From contig MU270026.1 in the NCBI GenBank assembly GCA_021432635.1, positions 399,311 through 463,310 of the forward strand: DNA of 64,000 nucleotides. The letters run 5' to 3'. The position numbers and the translations under genes were made by a program. The DNA is from Thozetella sp. PMI_491. Lineage: Eukaryota > Ascomycota > Sordariomycetes > Chaetosphaeriales > Chaetosphaeriaceae. Each line of letters starts with the position of its first letter. The stretch's first letter is position 1. Below are positions 11,428 to 23,126 of the stretch, one piece after another. The notes under the pieces are model-generated. The model saw only the letters and a list, made by a program, of their open reading frames with translations, made no database searches and had not been told where the DNA came from.

Positions 11428-13172
11428 ATGCTCACCTCGCTCGCAATTTCTATAGCCATCGCCGGGCTCGCCAGTGCTAACGTGGACAATGACCGCATCT
11501 ACAAGCACGTTGCCCTCTTCAGCATTGATGGTGCCCACGCCAGTGACATCCCCAAGTGGGTGGCCAAATCGCCGCACGGTGCCATCGCGGGGCTGTACAA
11601 CACCAGCTTCTATTACAGCGGTGCTCTGACCTCGGCTCCCTCGGATTCGTTCCCCGGCACCGTAAATCTCGTCACGGGAGGTAAGAGCCCGCCGCATTGG
11701 TTATGCATCATGCCGTTCTTACAGGTAGCCAGGCTCTCCTCGTACCACAGGAATTTGGTATGACGACACATGGGATCGGTCTTTTTGGCCCCCGTTCGCC
11801 GTTAGCGGCAAGCACTGTGACGGGCCCCCGGGCACCGAAGGTATCTGGCGCTTGAACAGTCCGCTCGAATACTAGATGGCTAATCTTTACCAAGTCGCAT
11901 ACGCCGAGAATCTCGACTTCAACTCGTCGCTCCTCTTCTCGGGAGGCATTGATCCTGACAATCTATCTCAGGCGATGGTCGGCGGGAAGTGTATACAGCT
12001 CTACCCCCACGCGAGACTACGTGTGAATACCATTTTTGAAGTAATCCACGCTGCTGGAAAAGTATGAGGGCTCCAGTCTTCGATCAAGAGCACTCACGCT
12101 AACTTGCTATGTAGCAAACAGCCTATACGGACAAGCATCCCTCCTACGACATTGTTCGGGGACCGTGAGTTGCCACCACCCTTACCACGCACGTTTCGGC
12201 TGATTAAAGGACTCCTAGGTCCGGAAAGGGCCTTTCGATCGGTTACTTCCCAGAGATTGAGAGCCATGACAGCGCAAACCTCTCTCAGACAATCCCATAC
12301 GACGCTCTTCATGTAGATGCGTTCATAAAGTGCGTACCCCAGAGTTCCCGGATACCAAATAGCTTCCTTCTCCACCTTCGTAGGCTAACTGTAGCTCTAG
12401 GTGGCTCAACAAGGCGACGCCTGCCAATTCTGAGGTGCAAGAGAGCCTAACGGAAATTCCTACCCTCTTTGGTGGCAACTTCCAGTCCGTATCCGTGGGC
12501 CAGAAGGAATTTGGTTACGTCAAGGGATCGCTTGACTTCACCCCGCAGCTCGCTAGCGCCTTCCAGTTCGTGGACGACTCGCTAAGTAAAGTCGTGAGTG
12601 AGATGAAGGACAAGCAGATATTCGATGACACCCTTGTGGTGGTGTGCTCCAAACACGGACAGGCCCCAATCGACCCCACCCTTTTCCGCGAGATCGCTCC
12701 GTCCACCTTCGCGACCGTGATCACCGCCAACGTCTCCTGGATCACCACGGACGATGTCGCCCTCATCTTCCTGGCCAATGGAGCAGACACGGATGCCGCC
12801 GTCGACCAGCTGAATCGCAACCGCAATCTTCTCGGCATCAGTGATATTATCTCCGGTCAGCGGCTGACCTATCTCGGATATGGAGATCCCGCCCAAGACC
12901 CTGCCGTGCCAAACATCATTGTCAAGCCCGATCTAGGAGTTATCTACACCACAAGCAAGAAGAAGATAGCAGAGCATGGGGGACTCAGCAACGACGATCG
13001 GAATGTGGCCTGCTTTTTTAGTGCCCCGGATATCAAGTTTACCCTCTATCCCCATCAGTGCAGCACCGCGCAGGTGGCACCCACTATCCTGAAAGCTTTG
13101 GGAATGGACCCTAATGCGCTACAAGCTGTAGTGAAAGAAGGGACCAACGTCCTGTCGGGGTTCTCTCATTAG
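11428..13172 (+). CDS. Secreted type I phosphodiesterase / nucleotide pyrophosphatase-like protein
   Basis: Six exons: 11428-11680, 11733-11840, 11895-12061, 12115-12164, 12219-12329 and 12401-13172, all phases agreeing, giving 486 residues. It starts with a signal peptide (LTSLAISIAIAGLASA). KHVALFSIDGAHASDIPKW carries the first metal aspartate (D34) of the alkaline-phosphatase superfamily, and SAPSDSFPGTV holds the nucleophile region (S72/S74). Splicing then yields GSPRTTGIWYDDTWDR, GPPGTEVAYAENLDF, YTDKHPSYDIV, and in the last exon CSKHGQAPIDP and KIAEHGG, the later metal ligands. This layout is typical of fungal extracellular phosphodiesterase/nucleotide pyrophosphatase-type proteins, which hydrolyse phosphodiester or pyrophosphate bonds. 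Intron 2 ends in CAAG and intron 1 in GCCAG, both chosen because they alone keep frame. The true substrate is unknown. Confidence 0.88.
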
Positions 13173-13499
13173 TAGTTCCAAGCCAATAGGAATACAGAGC
13201 ACGTACTGGTGGTTGGCACCTTGACGCCTGTCGCCAACTCTCTCTTCTCCAGCCATATACTGTGCTTCTAATGCCGCCTCGCTTCGCGAGTGGATAATGC
13301 CTGCATCTATGCGTCATATCTTGCCAGCTTTTCTTCCGGGTTACTCCGGACTTCCGCCCTTCCTGCGGGACTTTGACTGGAAAGATTTTGAACAGAAAAA
13401 TCGCTGTATGAGGGATCTAAATAATGTTTGGACTAGCTAATCGTCAGATTTCAAAGTTGAAGGAAGTAGCGAGATAAAATGGAGCTTCCAAAATCAAGA
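13173..13499. other. Short intergenic stretch
   Basis: Convergent 3' flanks of the phosphodiesterase gene and the TPR fragment. Nothing recognisable. Confidence 0.5.
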
Positions 13500-14106
13500 C
13501 TATTCCACTAATGGCAGTTTCTTCTCTTCTCGCCATGCCTTCAGAGTTGACTGCGTTGAGACCGTGGACGGATGCTCTACGCCCAATACCTGTTGACGGA
13601 GCTCCAAGCACCTGTGCATCAGACCAAGAGCGGCGTCGTGACGACCCAAGCCTTTCCAAATCCTAACGAGATTGCTCATGCTGGTTAGCGTGTATGTATC
13701 CTTCGGACCCTGTACCCTCGTGCAGATTTCAAGTTGCCTCGCTTGTATTTCCTCGGCCTCGCTCCACCGGCGTTGTTTCTGGTACGTCGACGCCAGGACA
13801 TTCATGCTGCTAAGCGTGTGCATATGCTCGTCCCCAAGCTTTATCTTGCACAGCTCCAGAGTCTGAACGGCTAGCTTCTCCGCATTCTCCAACTGGCCCT
13901 GATGCCGGTACGTGGACGCTAGGTTGGCCATGCTGTTTAGCGTTAGGGAATGATGGTCCCCTAGGTCCGTCCTATGAGACTCCATTACCTTCACCTCCAG
14001 CTTCACGGCTTCTTCAAATTGGTCTAACCTCCGGTAGGTCGACGCTAGATTAGCCGTGCTAGTCAGTGTGTCGGGATGGTTGGCCCCGAGTTTCGCTATA
14101 CGAGTT
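13500..14106 (-). pseudogene. TPR-repeat fragment, C-terminal part of a kinesin-light-chain/NLR-type protein
   Basis: The minus strand holds about four consecutive 42-residue tetratricopeptide repeats of the kinesin-light-chain class. Each has the pattern HPDTLTSTANLASTY...QFEEAVKLEVKVME, then HSLTLNSMANLASTY, HTLSSMNVLASTY and TYTLTSMSNLVRIW. It ends at a natural-looking C-terminus (EEKKLPLVE, stop at 13500). Such repeats usually form the 3' end of large fungal NB-ARC/TPR (NLR-like) proteins. The frame is closed by a TAA at about 14107, and upstream of that the sequence turns abruptly AT-rich with no further repeats. I therefore read it as the surviving tail of a larger gene, truncated or mutated beyond recognition. 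An expressed short TPR protein starting at an internal Met (14006) is possible but less likely. Confidence 0.7.
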
Positions 14107-14400
14107 TAAGACACCTAAACATCGTATTATAGCTGCTCTCTTTTAACACTGTATATTATAGATGTCATGCTGAACGTTAGATACTATTTTAACTAGTTAT
14201 TCTAGCTATTCTTTATATTTAAATATCTATTAGTTAAAGGCTATATTATTTATACCCTTGCACTCTAGTTTTAAATTGTTAGTAGCTTAGTGCTATAGAG
14301 CTGGCAGTGATAAACTAGATCTATAGCTATATATATTAAGAATGTATATAATATTAAGCTAATGAGAGGAAGAAGGTAAAATAATAGGTATAGGTCTAGA
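14107..14400. repeat. AT-rich tract next to the TPR fragment
   Basis: About 290 bases with strongly lowered GC, full of TATA, TTAG and CTATA words and stops in every frame, bounded sharply by the TPR-coding DNA on the left and ordinary sequence on the right. This is the composition RIP leaves on duplicated DNA in ascomycetes. What it was before cannot be read. It may be the mutated front part of the TPR gene or a transposon relic. Confidence 0.55.
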
Positions 14401-14565
14401 TGGATAGATATAGTGGTTGCAAGGCCGGTTCTTGGCCCCTAAAAGCAGCGAGGGGGCCTCTGGGGGGCAGCATGGCGAGATTCATCTTTTATAACAAACT
14501 GAAATCCTCCACGCAAACGTGGCCACTAAGGAAAAACCGCGTCTCTATCAAGGTCCTACATATTT

Positions 14566-17087
14566 TCACATTTTCTTTAGACCCAAGGGTTTTAGCCCAT
14601 CGTTTTTGACCCACTCCTTAGTTCTGACCCCGGAATACTCGGAGGGTGAGTTTGTAGCGTTTAGCATCGCCCTCCCTAGCGATGTCTGGTTCATATAATG
14701 AATCATGCTTTGATATGTAACTGCTCCACATGCAAACAGAATAATCACCATAACAAGAAGAATTACCCAGATCAGGACTATAACAAGGGCCGGAATAGCA
14801 AAGTAGGGGTTGCGATAGGTGGTCATGGAGACATATTCGTATACGGGACGCGAACCAAGCGTACCTTTAAGTTGAGCGACTGAGCTGGATGAATTCGAGA
14901 TTTCAAAGCCTGTTTTGTCCCCACAATGGCAGATGCTACAAGGTCTGTCCATATCAGGTTGAAAATCTTCGCCGAGCCTTCTTCGGTGGCCGATAGCTCT
15001 CGCCACTTGGTGGTAAGTGCGTAAGAGCCTTCGCCGCTGTATGAAGGAACTTGGCCGGCGGAAATTCCGGCAATGTATGCTGAGAAATCAAATACTGTGT
15101 TCCAGGCCGCAGAGAACGCGGTTGCGGCTGCTGCTGTGTCTCTAATAGAGGCAAGACTCCGCTCGAAAGATAATATGGGAAGATACAGCGCTTTCCCTTG
15201 TCGAACGACGATTCTGGAGTCGTTTATTCGTGCCGGGCTAACGAGACCCCAAAGGAGATCGATTTCGCTAACATTCATATTTGGCAATGGATCTGATGCT
15301 TCAATCGCCCAGTATGGATAATCGGCCGGAGTGCTGTAGTTCTTGTCGACGACGGATGTGATCGCAAGATTATGGAGAGATTCAGTATTGTTCAAGGTGA
15401 ACTCTACCGTCTTAATGACCGCTTTAGAAGCGCTAGCACAAGTATAGGCCGGCTGTTGAATTTCTTGGCCGGAGCGTACCTGGGCGCCCATGTCCAAAGG
15501 GTCATCAGATGGGACAAAAACTCCGTAAAGGTTCCCGCACCTAATATACGGCTTGGTGGTATTTAGAGGATCGGATTCGTCAAAACCTGCGCAACGGCGT
15601 CCTGAGATTTTACAAGTGATGAGCGATACTAATCATCATGGAGCCGAAAACGACCTCTATGGCAGCCGGTAACCAGCCGCAACGGGACTCAAGGACGGCA
15701 CATGCGTAGGTGGAAGAATACTCACCGTATTGACGAAATTTGTTAGAGAAATTGAGACTTTCATTGACCCCCGGCACGAAGTCGGAAAGATCGACAATGC
15801 CATCTATAAACCGGTTGAGAAACTTCCACTCGTTGTACGGTTTTACCGTGTCAAAAAAGGTGCCATCCATCTCGGTAATAGTAATCGAATAGGGGTCCTC
15901 AAATTGGGGGAAGAAGGTGAAATTCTGAGTATAGTTGTCGCCGATAGACAAACCGTCCTCGCGAGATAGGTTCAAAGCCGCTGCTGTCAGATAGTTGTTC
16001 CACCAAGCCGCAAGATATGCTCGCTGTCGAAGGTCTGGTAGCGGAGGGCTATTCTTGTAGATCTGTGCGACAACATCGTCCCATCGAGGCTCCGGTACGG
16101 TCCAATTCCTCGACGCGAACGCCCCATTGTCTTGTAGGAAAGTATTGTTGGAGGGGCCGGTTATGATTTGCCGGGATCCGAGGTATCCATTGACCAAGGT
16201 ATGCAGAGTAAAGTTATTATTTGCACAGACGGTCTCCGGGACAACCCACAGGATATTTTCCTTCCATGTTGCTCCAAGTCTTAAGCCGGATGGCACGGTG
16301 TGGTTCCGGAATCCGACTCCACCGCCGACCGTGTCCACAATGAGACCCTCGACAAGGACGTACGAGCTGTCTAGCAGAAGAGTGGAAATTGCGCGAAATT
16401 GCCCCTTCGATATGGGGCTCTTATCGTCTGCGACCTGATATGTGTCTGAGAACCTATACTTGATATCTCTGGGCCCTACAAGTGTTGTGCCTTGGGATCC
16501 ACTGGACAAAAGATCGAGCAGGCCGGGCGACGGAGAGCAATCAAAAAGATCGGTAAATCCGCAAATGCGCGAGAAGGTCCCGTTTGACGGTGATTCTAAT
16601 ACCTGAGTACCATTTCCAAAAAAGGTTGCATCAGGCGCGTAGACAAAGTTCACAGGGGAAAGGCTATCCACTACTGTAACTTGGGAATCAAGGGGAAGAG
16701 GAGTTAAAGCATGGGCGATGAGCAGAATTATTGTTGATGCTGTCAATACATAGGACGCAAGCACCACCCGTTTCTTCACGGGCGAACGGCCATGAGCGCT
16801 GTCAGTCCCCAGTAATGCTGGCCAAGAAGATCCCTGGAGGATCCTGGCTGAGACGGAACCTGTAGCAGCATTGATCTTGTCGTTGGATATGAGCCATACG
16901 ACGATCAATGCAACTAGGAGCTGGATTGTAAAGGAAACTGAGAACATGTGAGCGATACTTTTCAGGAATAGATCGTGTAGCCATACAATCTTGGTAGGTA
17001 GGACTTACTGAGCGCCATTGCACCGCTAATCACTCCAGCGACTTCGCCGACAGTTAACCGATTGAAGATGTTACCGGCGGAAGACAT
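14566..17087 (-). CDS. Large fungal membrane glycoprotein of unknown function, with an apparent frameshift
   Basis: Exon 1 is 17087-17009 (MSSAGNIFNRLTVGEVAGVI). A 71-base intron (GTAAGT...CTCAG, branch CTCAC) leads to exon 2 at 16937. Exon 2 encodes two hydrophobic segments (FTIQLLVALIVVWLIS; VVLASYVLTASTIILLIAHA) and a long outer domain rich in N-glycosylation sites. A second intron lies near 15587-15629; its borders are uncertain, and the 43-base choice is the one that keeps phase. Exon 3 continues the outer domain (NTTKPYIRCGNLYGVFVPSD) to AIVGTK at about 14917. There the frame must shift by one base at an A4 run (14913-14916) to reach GFEISNSSSSVAQLKGTL and the last TM segment (FAIPALVIVLIWVILLVMVI), ending at 14566. 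Total about 800 residues, topology two TM, ectodomain, one TM. No splice pair fixes the shift, so it is either a real mutation or a homopolymer error. Function unknown. Confidence 0.7.
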
Positions 17088-18265
17088 TTCAAGAACTATG
17101 TATTTTCGAGACAAAGGATGCAGTTTTTGTCGCGAGATCTATAAGGAGGTCGCTTGGCATCCCTTGCGCTTGCCAGTAAACCCGCCTCCTAGCCAAGTGT
17201 CCATTTTATAGGCCAGCTGAGCCTTAAATGCGAGTGCGGCTATTTCCCGTGTCACATGAAAAAGCTTGCTTGTCCGCTGAACGGGTCAAAAGTATTGGGT
17301 CAGCCTGCTTTAAGGTGGCGGCGCCATGAAGGCGATCTTTCTCCTGCGCATGCCACGTTCCTCATATTGGCGCCGCCACGCTGGTACGCTACCAATTGCA
17401 ATGTCTAGCCCCCTAGCTAGTGTTGCCCAGGCAAGGCTGCTGAAAACCTATCGTATCGGCTATTCCGGAAGCAGTGCACTGATATCTGCCGCCTTGCATT
17501 CGGATTCGATGCTGGTGCCTGCCCCAGTTGCTGCGGCGCAGGCATGACATCGCCTAACTGCCCGACAGATAACCATGACATGTCAACATGGTTATATAGT
17601 TCCAAGGCTTGGAGCAAAGATCAGGCTGAAAAGATTGCGTGGCCTGCAACTAAGGGCATGCTGATCCCATACGCCTTCGTTCTGTGTCGAGAGCCACATC
17701 GCCACAAGTGCAATATTATTCCTAGGCTATCCATGAGGCAGATTTTCAGCTGCCAAAAAGGACGGTAAACATCGCGTACGTCGAACTTCGGGTCCACCAG
17801 GCTCGTGACCTTGGCCTGCCAAACCAGGTCCTAAGCGTGCTTGCATACGACACTGCTAAAGGCACAGTCATGATCAAAAATAGAATATTTGGTATTAACT
17901 TGGGTAGATGGCGCGGTTTGAATTATCTCTCATCAACTTGCGCTGCCTTGTTAATCCACAAGCCCGGCACGTGACCTGATCAGCTGTCAATGGGGGATGT
18001 CCGATATTTTCAACGTACTACACCTGGATATTTTCAGACTACCTGCAATCCGGGCGGATTCGTTCTGGCCTTTGCATCGCGCAAGCGCCGGCCTCACGCA
18101 CCCTGGCTTTCGTTGACACCACTGCGCAAGTTAACCCAGTGTCCGATTTTGTGCCCGCTGGTTCCGCCTGTGCAGCATCATTTCTCCTTCGAAGCTGACC
18201 GCTAGACCTCGGTACAAATCCGCTAGCATTTCTTCTGCAGAACTTACTCTCAACCCCTCCCCGCC
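17088..18265. other. Intergenic DNA between divergent genes
   Basis: Lies between the minus-strand membrane protein and the plus-strand F-box-like gene, so it should hold both promoters. Short frames at 17326-17768 show no motif. Nothing further seen. Confidence 0.5.
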
Positions 18266-20287
18266 ATGGGCAAAAATGTTCTCCTCGACGCTGAACTGCG
18301 ATGCCAGCTATGTCGTTTTCGCATCGAGGGTGGAGACATAGCCCTTGTGCGCCGTGCGTCCTTTCGTGTCCGGGTCGAAGATGCACTGATGCTGACACTT
18401 ACAGGAACCGGTGATGAGGGTACTGGCGAGGTCCCCTTTCTCCCGGAAAACATGGCCCAGTGGGACCATCTAGCTATTTATATGCATCGTCGTCGTGAGC
18501 GTGGCCTCCAAGTGCCTTGCTTTCACGCCGACTGCTTCAACTTTAGCCGACGCGTCTTCAAGGCCGACTTGACAATGGATTTTGTTGCTTCAATGCGATA
18601 TGCTTTTCGAGCGTCGCCCAACGAGGACCAGCGAAGAATTGATCGCACTCGTCGCTTTTTAGCCTCCAGGTTGCGAGACCTGGACATCAAATCGGCCCCG
18701 GCAGATCCTCCACTTCTCTTGCGCTCGCTACCCGGCGAGCTGTTGTTGCTGGTAGCTACGTTCCTTGTGCGAGAATGCGCTGTGGTCACGGCTCGAGAAT
18801 CTAGGGATCCTCTTGCTGATTGTGACGTCGACCTCTTCAAAAATGTATATGTACAGTACGAATTGATTGATGGCGTCCGCTACATACGGAGTCTTCGGAA
18901 TAGCGACTCAACAGGTGGCGCAGGAGGGCAGAGCGATCGGTTATGGAGTCTCCAGAATCGTAAGCTTCTTGACGAAAAGATGCAGAGCGATGTCGTTCGT
19001 ACTATTTCGTTCGCTTGGGATCATATTGGCATCAGAGCGATTCGATTCGCCTCTCGCCCCGATGAAACCAACGCCAAAGATAAATCCACTGCCGTCCCTG
19101 CAGATGTCATATATCACTCTTGCGACGACGTCGAAACTGCAGGCGCTGCTGGGAGTTATACAGGGCCATGGTGGGAGCATATATCCCGGCCTAGCGGGAT
19201 CGCACAACTTCGCGTCAAAAGTGATGTAAGGAGAGCTTGTGCGCCTGTCTGACTGAAACTAAGAAGGAACTAGGGAACCAAGATTCGTGGTCTGGAAGCC
19301 GCCGAGGTGAACACGTCGAATGCGAGCTGGGCGAGCATCACCCATCCTCGTGAGATCATTAGTTTGAGTACGCTTCGTCCACGGACCGGAACGAGACCTA
19401 TACGTATGCGCTACTTCGATTGCAACGCCCCGGATACGGAGGGGTATTCAGTGGCTACTAACGGGTACATAATCAATGCTATATATACTCATCGACAGCG
19501 GAAGAACGGAATCCCTTACAGGGACACCCCGCGCATCAACGATCTTTGGATCTATATGCCGGTCGACCAAAACGAGTATTTAACAGAGATCTGCGTGCAA
19601 CGTGCACATTATGGGTCAGGAGTGGATGTTCGGAACATGATGGTAAGTTTTTGGACGATTGATTGACGCAAAATTATAACCTTCGTTCAGTTTGTCACAA
19701 ACCTTGGGCGGTGCACCTTATTTGGAACCCCTGCCCTACACCTCCCACACCGGCTTCAAACCGTTCACACGCCGCCTCGCAGGCAGACGCGCATATTTTA
19801 CAACGTACCGGACGATATATCGAAAGCCATGGTTAGGTATATAGCCTTTCACGATCCCATGCCGCCCACAGCACGGCCGTACCCGCCCTCGCTAGTGCCG
19901 GTCACGCCATGTCCTTCGACAGAAGTATACGAACCCTGGCTGTTCTCACGGTGTACTCTTAAGGGGGTCGCCGGAATAACACTCTGTAAAGACTTATCCC
20001 TTTCTCACGAGCCCATAATAGGAATGCAGCTGCAGTATATCGACGGAGCCAGGGCTTGTGTAGGTCAGTTTCGCTTTGATCAGGCTCTCGAGAAAATAGC
20101 AGTCGACCAAAAGTTCTATATCCGCATCCAAAAGACGAGAGACACCTGGAAGTCGGGTTATGTGTCGCAAGTCTCAGCATATCCCCCCTCCAATAATGTC
20201 GAAAAAGAGTCCTGGATCGCTATGGACCCTAATGGCAATTTGGAATGGTGGTTCTCACGACGCTCGTGTCTTGTACGTTGTACGTAG
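18266..20287 (+). CDS. F-box-like protein with cysteine/histidine-rich N-terminus, function unknown
   Basis: Three exons, 18266-19225, 19274-19642 and 19691-20287, both introns 48 bases with clean GT-AG ends and phase 0, giving 641 residues. Residues about 150-166 read LLRSLPGELLLLVATFL, the L-P-x-E-L/I-L core of a fungal F-box, so it may be a substrate receptor of an SCF ubiquitin ligase. Ahead of it lie RCQLCRFRI and VPCFHADCF, two C/H pairs that could form a zinc site, a layout seen in many fungal F-box proteins of unknown target. The C-terminal 450 residues have no motif I recognise; they contain aromatic-rich segments (RPIRMRYFDCNAPDTEGY, WIAMDPNGNLEWWFSRR) and look like a beta-rich ligand or target-binding region. 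No signal peptide or TM segment. Presumably cytosolic or nuclear. Confidence 0.8.
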
Positions 20288-20522
20288 GAACGGAACTACT
20301 TAATCACGCTTGCTCGATCTTTGTGGCGTAGTTTTGAATGTCATTCTAGCTTATTCTGGAATGGAAGCGGGCCTCTATTGAAACAGGCCCTTCGCCTGCG
20401 AATTCTATGTGTCCCTGAGTAGCTCCAATGATCGTGAACTGCACTTGTGGAAGCAGAATTGAAGCTCACTGGAGCCAAGGTAGCATATAGGGCAAAAATT
20501 TCAAGCTACTTGATTTACTAAG

Positions 20523-20922
20523 CTACATACCTTTTGAAGCACGTAGCCTTATCTGCCACATCCCTCGAGGACTCCTCTTCATATCTAATAGGCGAGTCGC
20601 ATACTGGAGATATGATTCTGTCCATGACCTTTCCAATCCTACCTGTAACTCATATTCGACGCTGTGCATTCCTGCCCAAAGCTGAGCCTTCCTATCCCGG
20701 TTATCAGCATCCAAGTGTTGAAGTCGCCGCTGCTCTGTGAATCTCTCTACCAGCAGCCATTTCGTGATCTCCATATGGTGCCTGGCCGCTGTGAAAACTC
20801 TCCGGTATACTCCTTGATTATCAATGTATTCAAGTCGAGCCCCGTACCGTAGAAGAAGTTTTAGTATTTCCAACCTGCCATATGTGCTGTATGACCGTGA
20901 TAAAGGCACATACGTGTCGCAT
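20523..20922 (-). pseudogene. Ankyrin-repeat fragment
   Basis: Immediately downstream of the DUF4874-type gene and in a different frame on the same strand, the translation YGRLEILKLLLRYGARLEYI followed by HHMEITKWLLVE gives two ankyrin-like repeats. An unrecognised tail then runs to a stop near 20523. There is no matching N-terminus, because the upstream DNA codes for the last exon of the neighbour. I take it as a leftover of an ankyrin protein whose 5' part has been lost or replaced. A short spliced gene cannot be ruled out. Confidence 0.5.
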
Positions 20923-22026
20923 TCAAGACCATTTCTGCAGCGCGGCCCTGATGGCGTCGACACATGCGGTCTCGCTTGAGTCATAAAAGAGCTGTTGAAG
21001 AGCGTCGGGAGTGAGAGGCTGGTTTTAGTTAATTAGCATTTGCTCACGACCGCATGTTAGTTTGTGCAAGTTTCGTATTAGCCCACTCACGTTCAGATAC
21101 GCCATCTGGAAACCGTTGATGTATGTTGCCAGCCCGTTGCTGCCACACAAATCATCCCAGTTCGACCAGTCGTAGGTAGCATCGCCCGCGTTATCGCAGC
21201 CCTCGCCACCAAAGGTATTATTGCTAGCAATCTGCTTGGCATAGTCCACCCACGTCTGTCGGTCGTCTGTGGGGAAAGTACCACCATCATAGCCGTTGGG
21301 GCCCCCATCGAAGATACAGTCATCATGTAGCGTAATGCTCCTATCGTTGGGGAACAGGGCTTGGTGGTCCTGCGGAGAGCGGAGGGCTACCTTGAGACCG
21401 CTTGCCTGCAGACCTTGAACAACCTTGGTCTTCACCTGCCGATTTGTCGCGCTGTCGGCAGTCCCCTGGGCCTGCGAGAATGGACCATCCTACAGAGAGG
21501 GGTTAGTTACTCCTGGAATGTCGTGACAGGATAGATAAGATCTTACATGCCACTCCCCCCAGTACCCGAGGAAGCCAGCTTGGATGACTGGGATCTGAAT
21601 CGTGCCGGATACATTCGCAAAAGCCTCGGCCCAGGTCGATACATCATTCAAGATGATAGTTTGATCACTGGGCTCGGTAGCAACGGAGCCATCTGAGTTT
21701 CCATAGCGCACGCGGGGGATGACGGAAACGCCCTTCGATCCGTAGTTGTTGGCCAGGGCCTTGAAGTCACTTCACCAGGATCATTGTCATTAGTGGCTTT
21801 CTCATTCGCAGAAAGCCTCGCCAACATACCTGATGATCTTAGAGTGGTCCTGCCCGGCAACGATCTGGATATACAAAAATATAGTGTTTGAACGGTCAAG
21901 CGTGTAGTACGTAATGGCGTCTGAGTTGTCCGATCCTTCGATGATCTCCTTGTACGACGAGAATCCCAGGGAAGCAGCGGCGCCGCTGGCCGTCGCTGCG
22001 ACCAGGAGGAGCTCCGAGAAGCGCAT
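20923..22026 (-). CDS. Secreted DUF4874/DUF4832-type protein
   Basis: Four exons on the minus strand: 22026-21830, 21769-21547, 21489-21091 and 21018-20923, phases consistent, 304 residues. The start MRFSELLLVAATASGAAA is a signal peptide. After it come TYYTLDRSNTIFLYIQIV, the segment KGVSVIPRVRYG, and IQAGFLGYWGEWHDGPFS, which matches the Q-A-G-F-I-G-x-W-G-E-W signature of DUF4874. The third exon (ALRSPQDHQALFPND, LHDDCIFDG) resembles the start of DUF4832. The short last exon ends QKWS. The pair of domains makes a TIM-barrel-like fold suspected to act on carbohydrates, and the conserved GEW resembles glycosidase loops, but no activity is established. It is about 100-150 residues shorter than two-domain relatives, so the DUF4832 half may be incomplete, which fits the unrelated ankyrin fragment directly behind it. 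Confidence 0.75.
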
Positions 22027-23126
22027 CTTTTCTCCAAGGCCTTGAAAAAGGCGTGAAAGTAGAAGCAGCGATGAAATATGGGTAGGCTTGTGATGGGGTT
22101 CCTGGGTAGTGAAACGTGGATAGGTCAGGAGTCGGGTGGTTTATATGTGCGATGGCGATCTCCTTGGAATAGCTTAGCGTGGTCATCAGCGGACTTAGCG
22201 AGCTCGCGCCCTAAATTGCGTTACGTAGGCAGAGAGATACGTAGACCAACCTAGCGATGCATCGGCCTTGAAGTCTCCGCGCTGCTCAAGGGGCATAAGA
22301 GAGATTCTTTATCGAATATTCCACCCCATAGTGGCTTGAAAGGGTGGCCATGATTCTCCCTGCCGCAACGGAGCCGAACAGATCCGAGGTAGTAAAATTA
22401 AAGCTCCACTGCATCAGGGCGGAACAGTCCCGCGAACCCCCATGCATAAGACCGAAGTGGGAGCCTGAGATAGTTAGGCCTAGGGTCGTGCTCCTTGTAC
22501 ATGTATCTTGCACTGCTGGAGACCTGAACGGGCCAAACTTTGCCCCTGACGACCGAGGCTGAGGGTGCATTTTTAGTGACGATCCTGGCGCCCGCCGTAG
22601 CGTCGCCGCACTAGCGTCCGCGCTCTGGCGTCCCCGCAATCCGAAGCACTCCCCCCATTCGCAGCCGCATCAATGTGCATGGCTGCCAGCCAGGACCGCC
22701 CATATACTTGGCATCACGTTTTTAATTCTACACGAGTCTATCATGGAAGTGTTGTAGACTTCTGATATCGAAACACAGCTACTTATAACCACACCACATC
22801 TTCCACTAGTTATGACGGGACTCAACAGCAGTGGTTTGGAGCTTCGGGCTTTCATTATCAGAACATGAAGCACTGGAGCAGGCAGTTGGATGGCAGATTT
22901 CTCGCTATCAGCTAGTGGGGTTTGGTAGATGGACTGTCTGCACAAAAAGCAAATCATCGAATTCGGAACCCTGCACAACACTCAAGACATTTTGGCTAAG
23001 GGGACTCGATATCACGAGACAAGTACCAATCTTATAAAACGAAAGGGTATCCATGGGATCCACACAAGTGCCATTCATAGCTACATAAAACACTTTTTCC
23101 CTAGAGAAACAGAACCATCGCGCTAT
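22027..23126. other. Intergenic DNA, no gene recognised
   Basis: Upstream flank of the DUF4874-type gene and downstream flank of the peroxidase gene. No coding pattern found on either strand. Confidence 0.5.
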
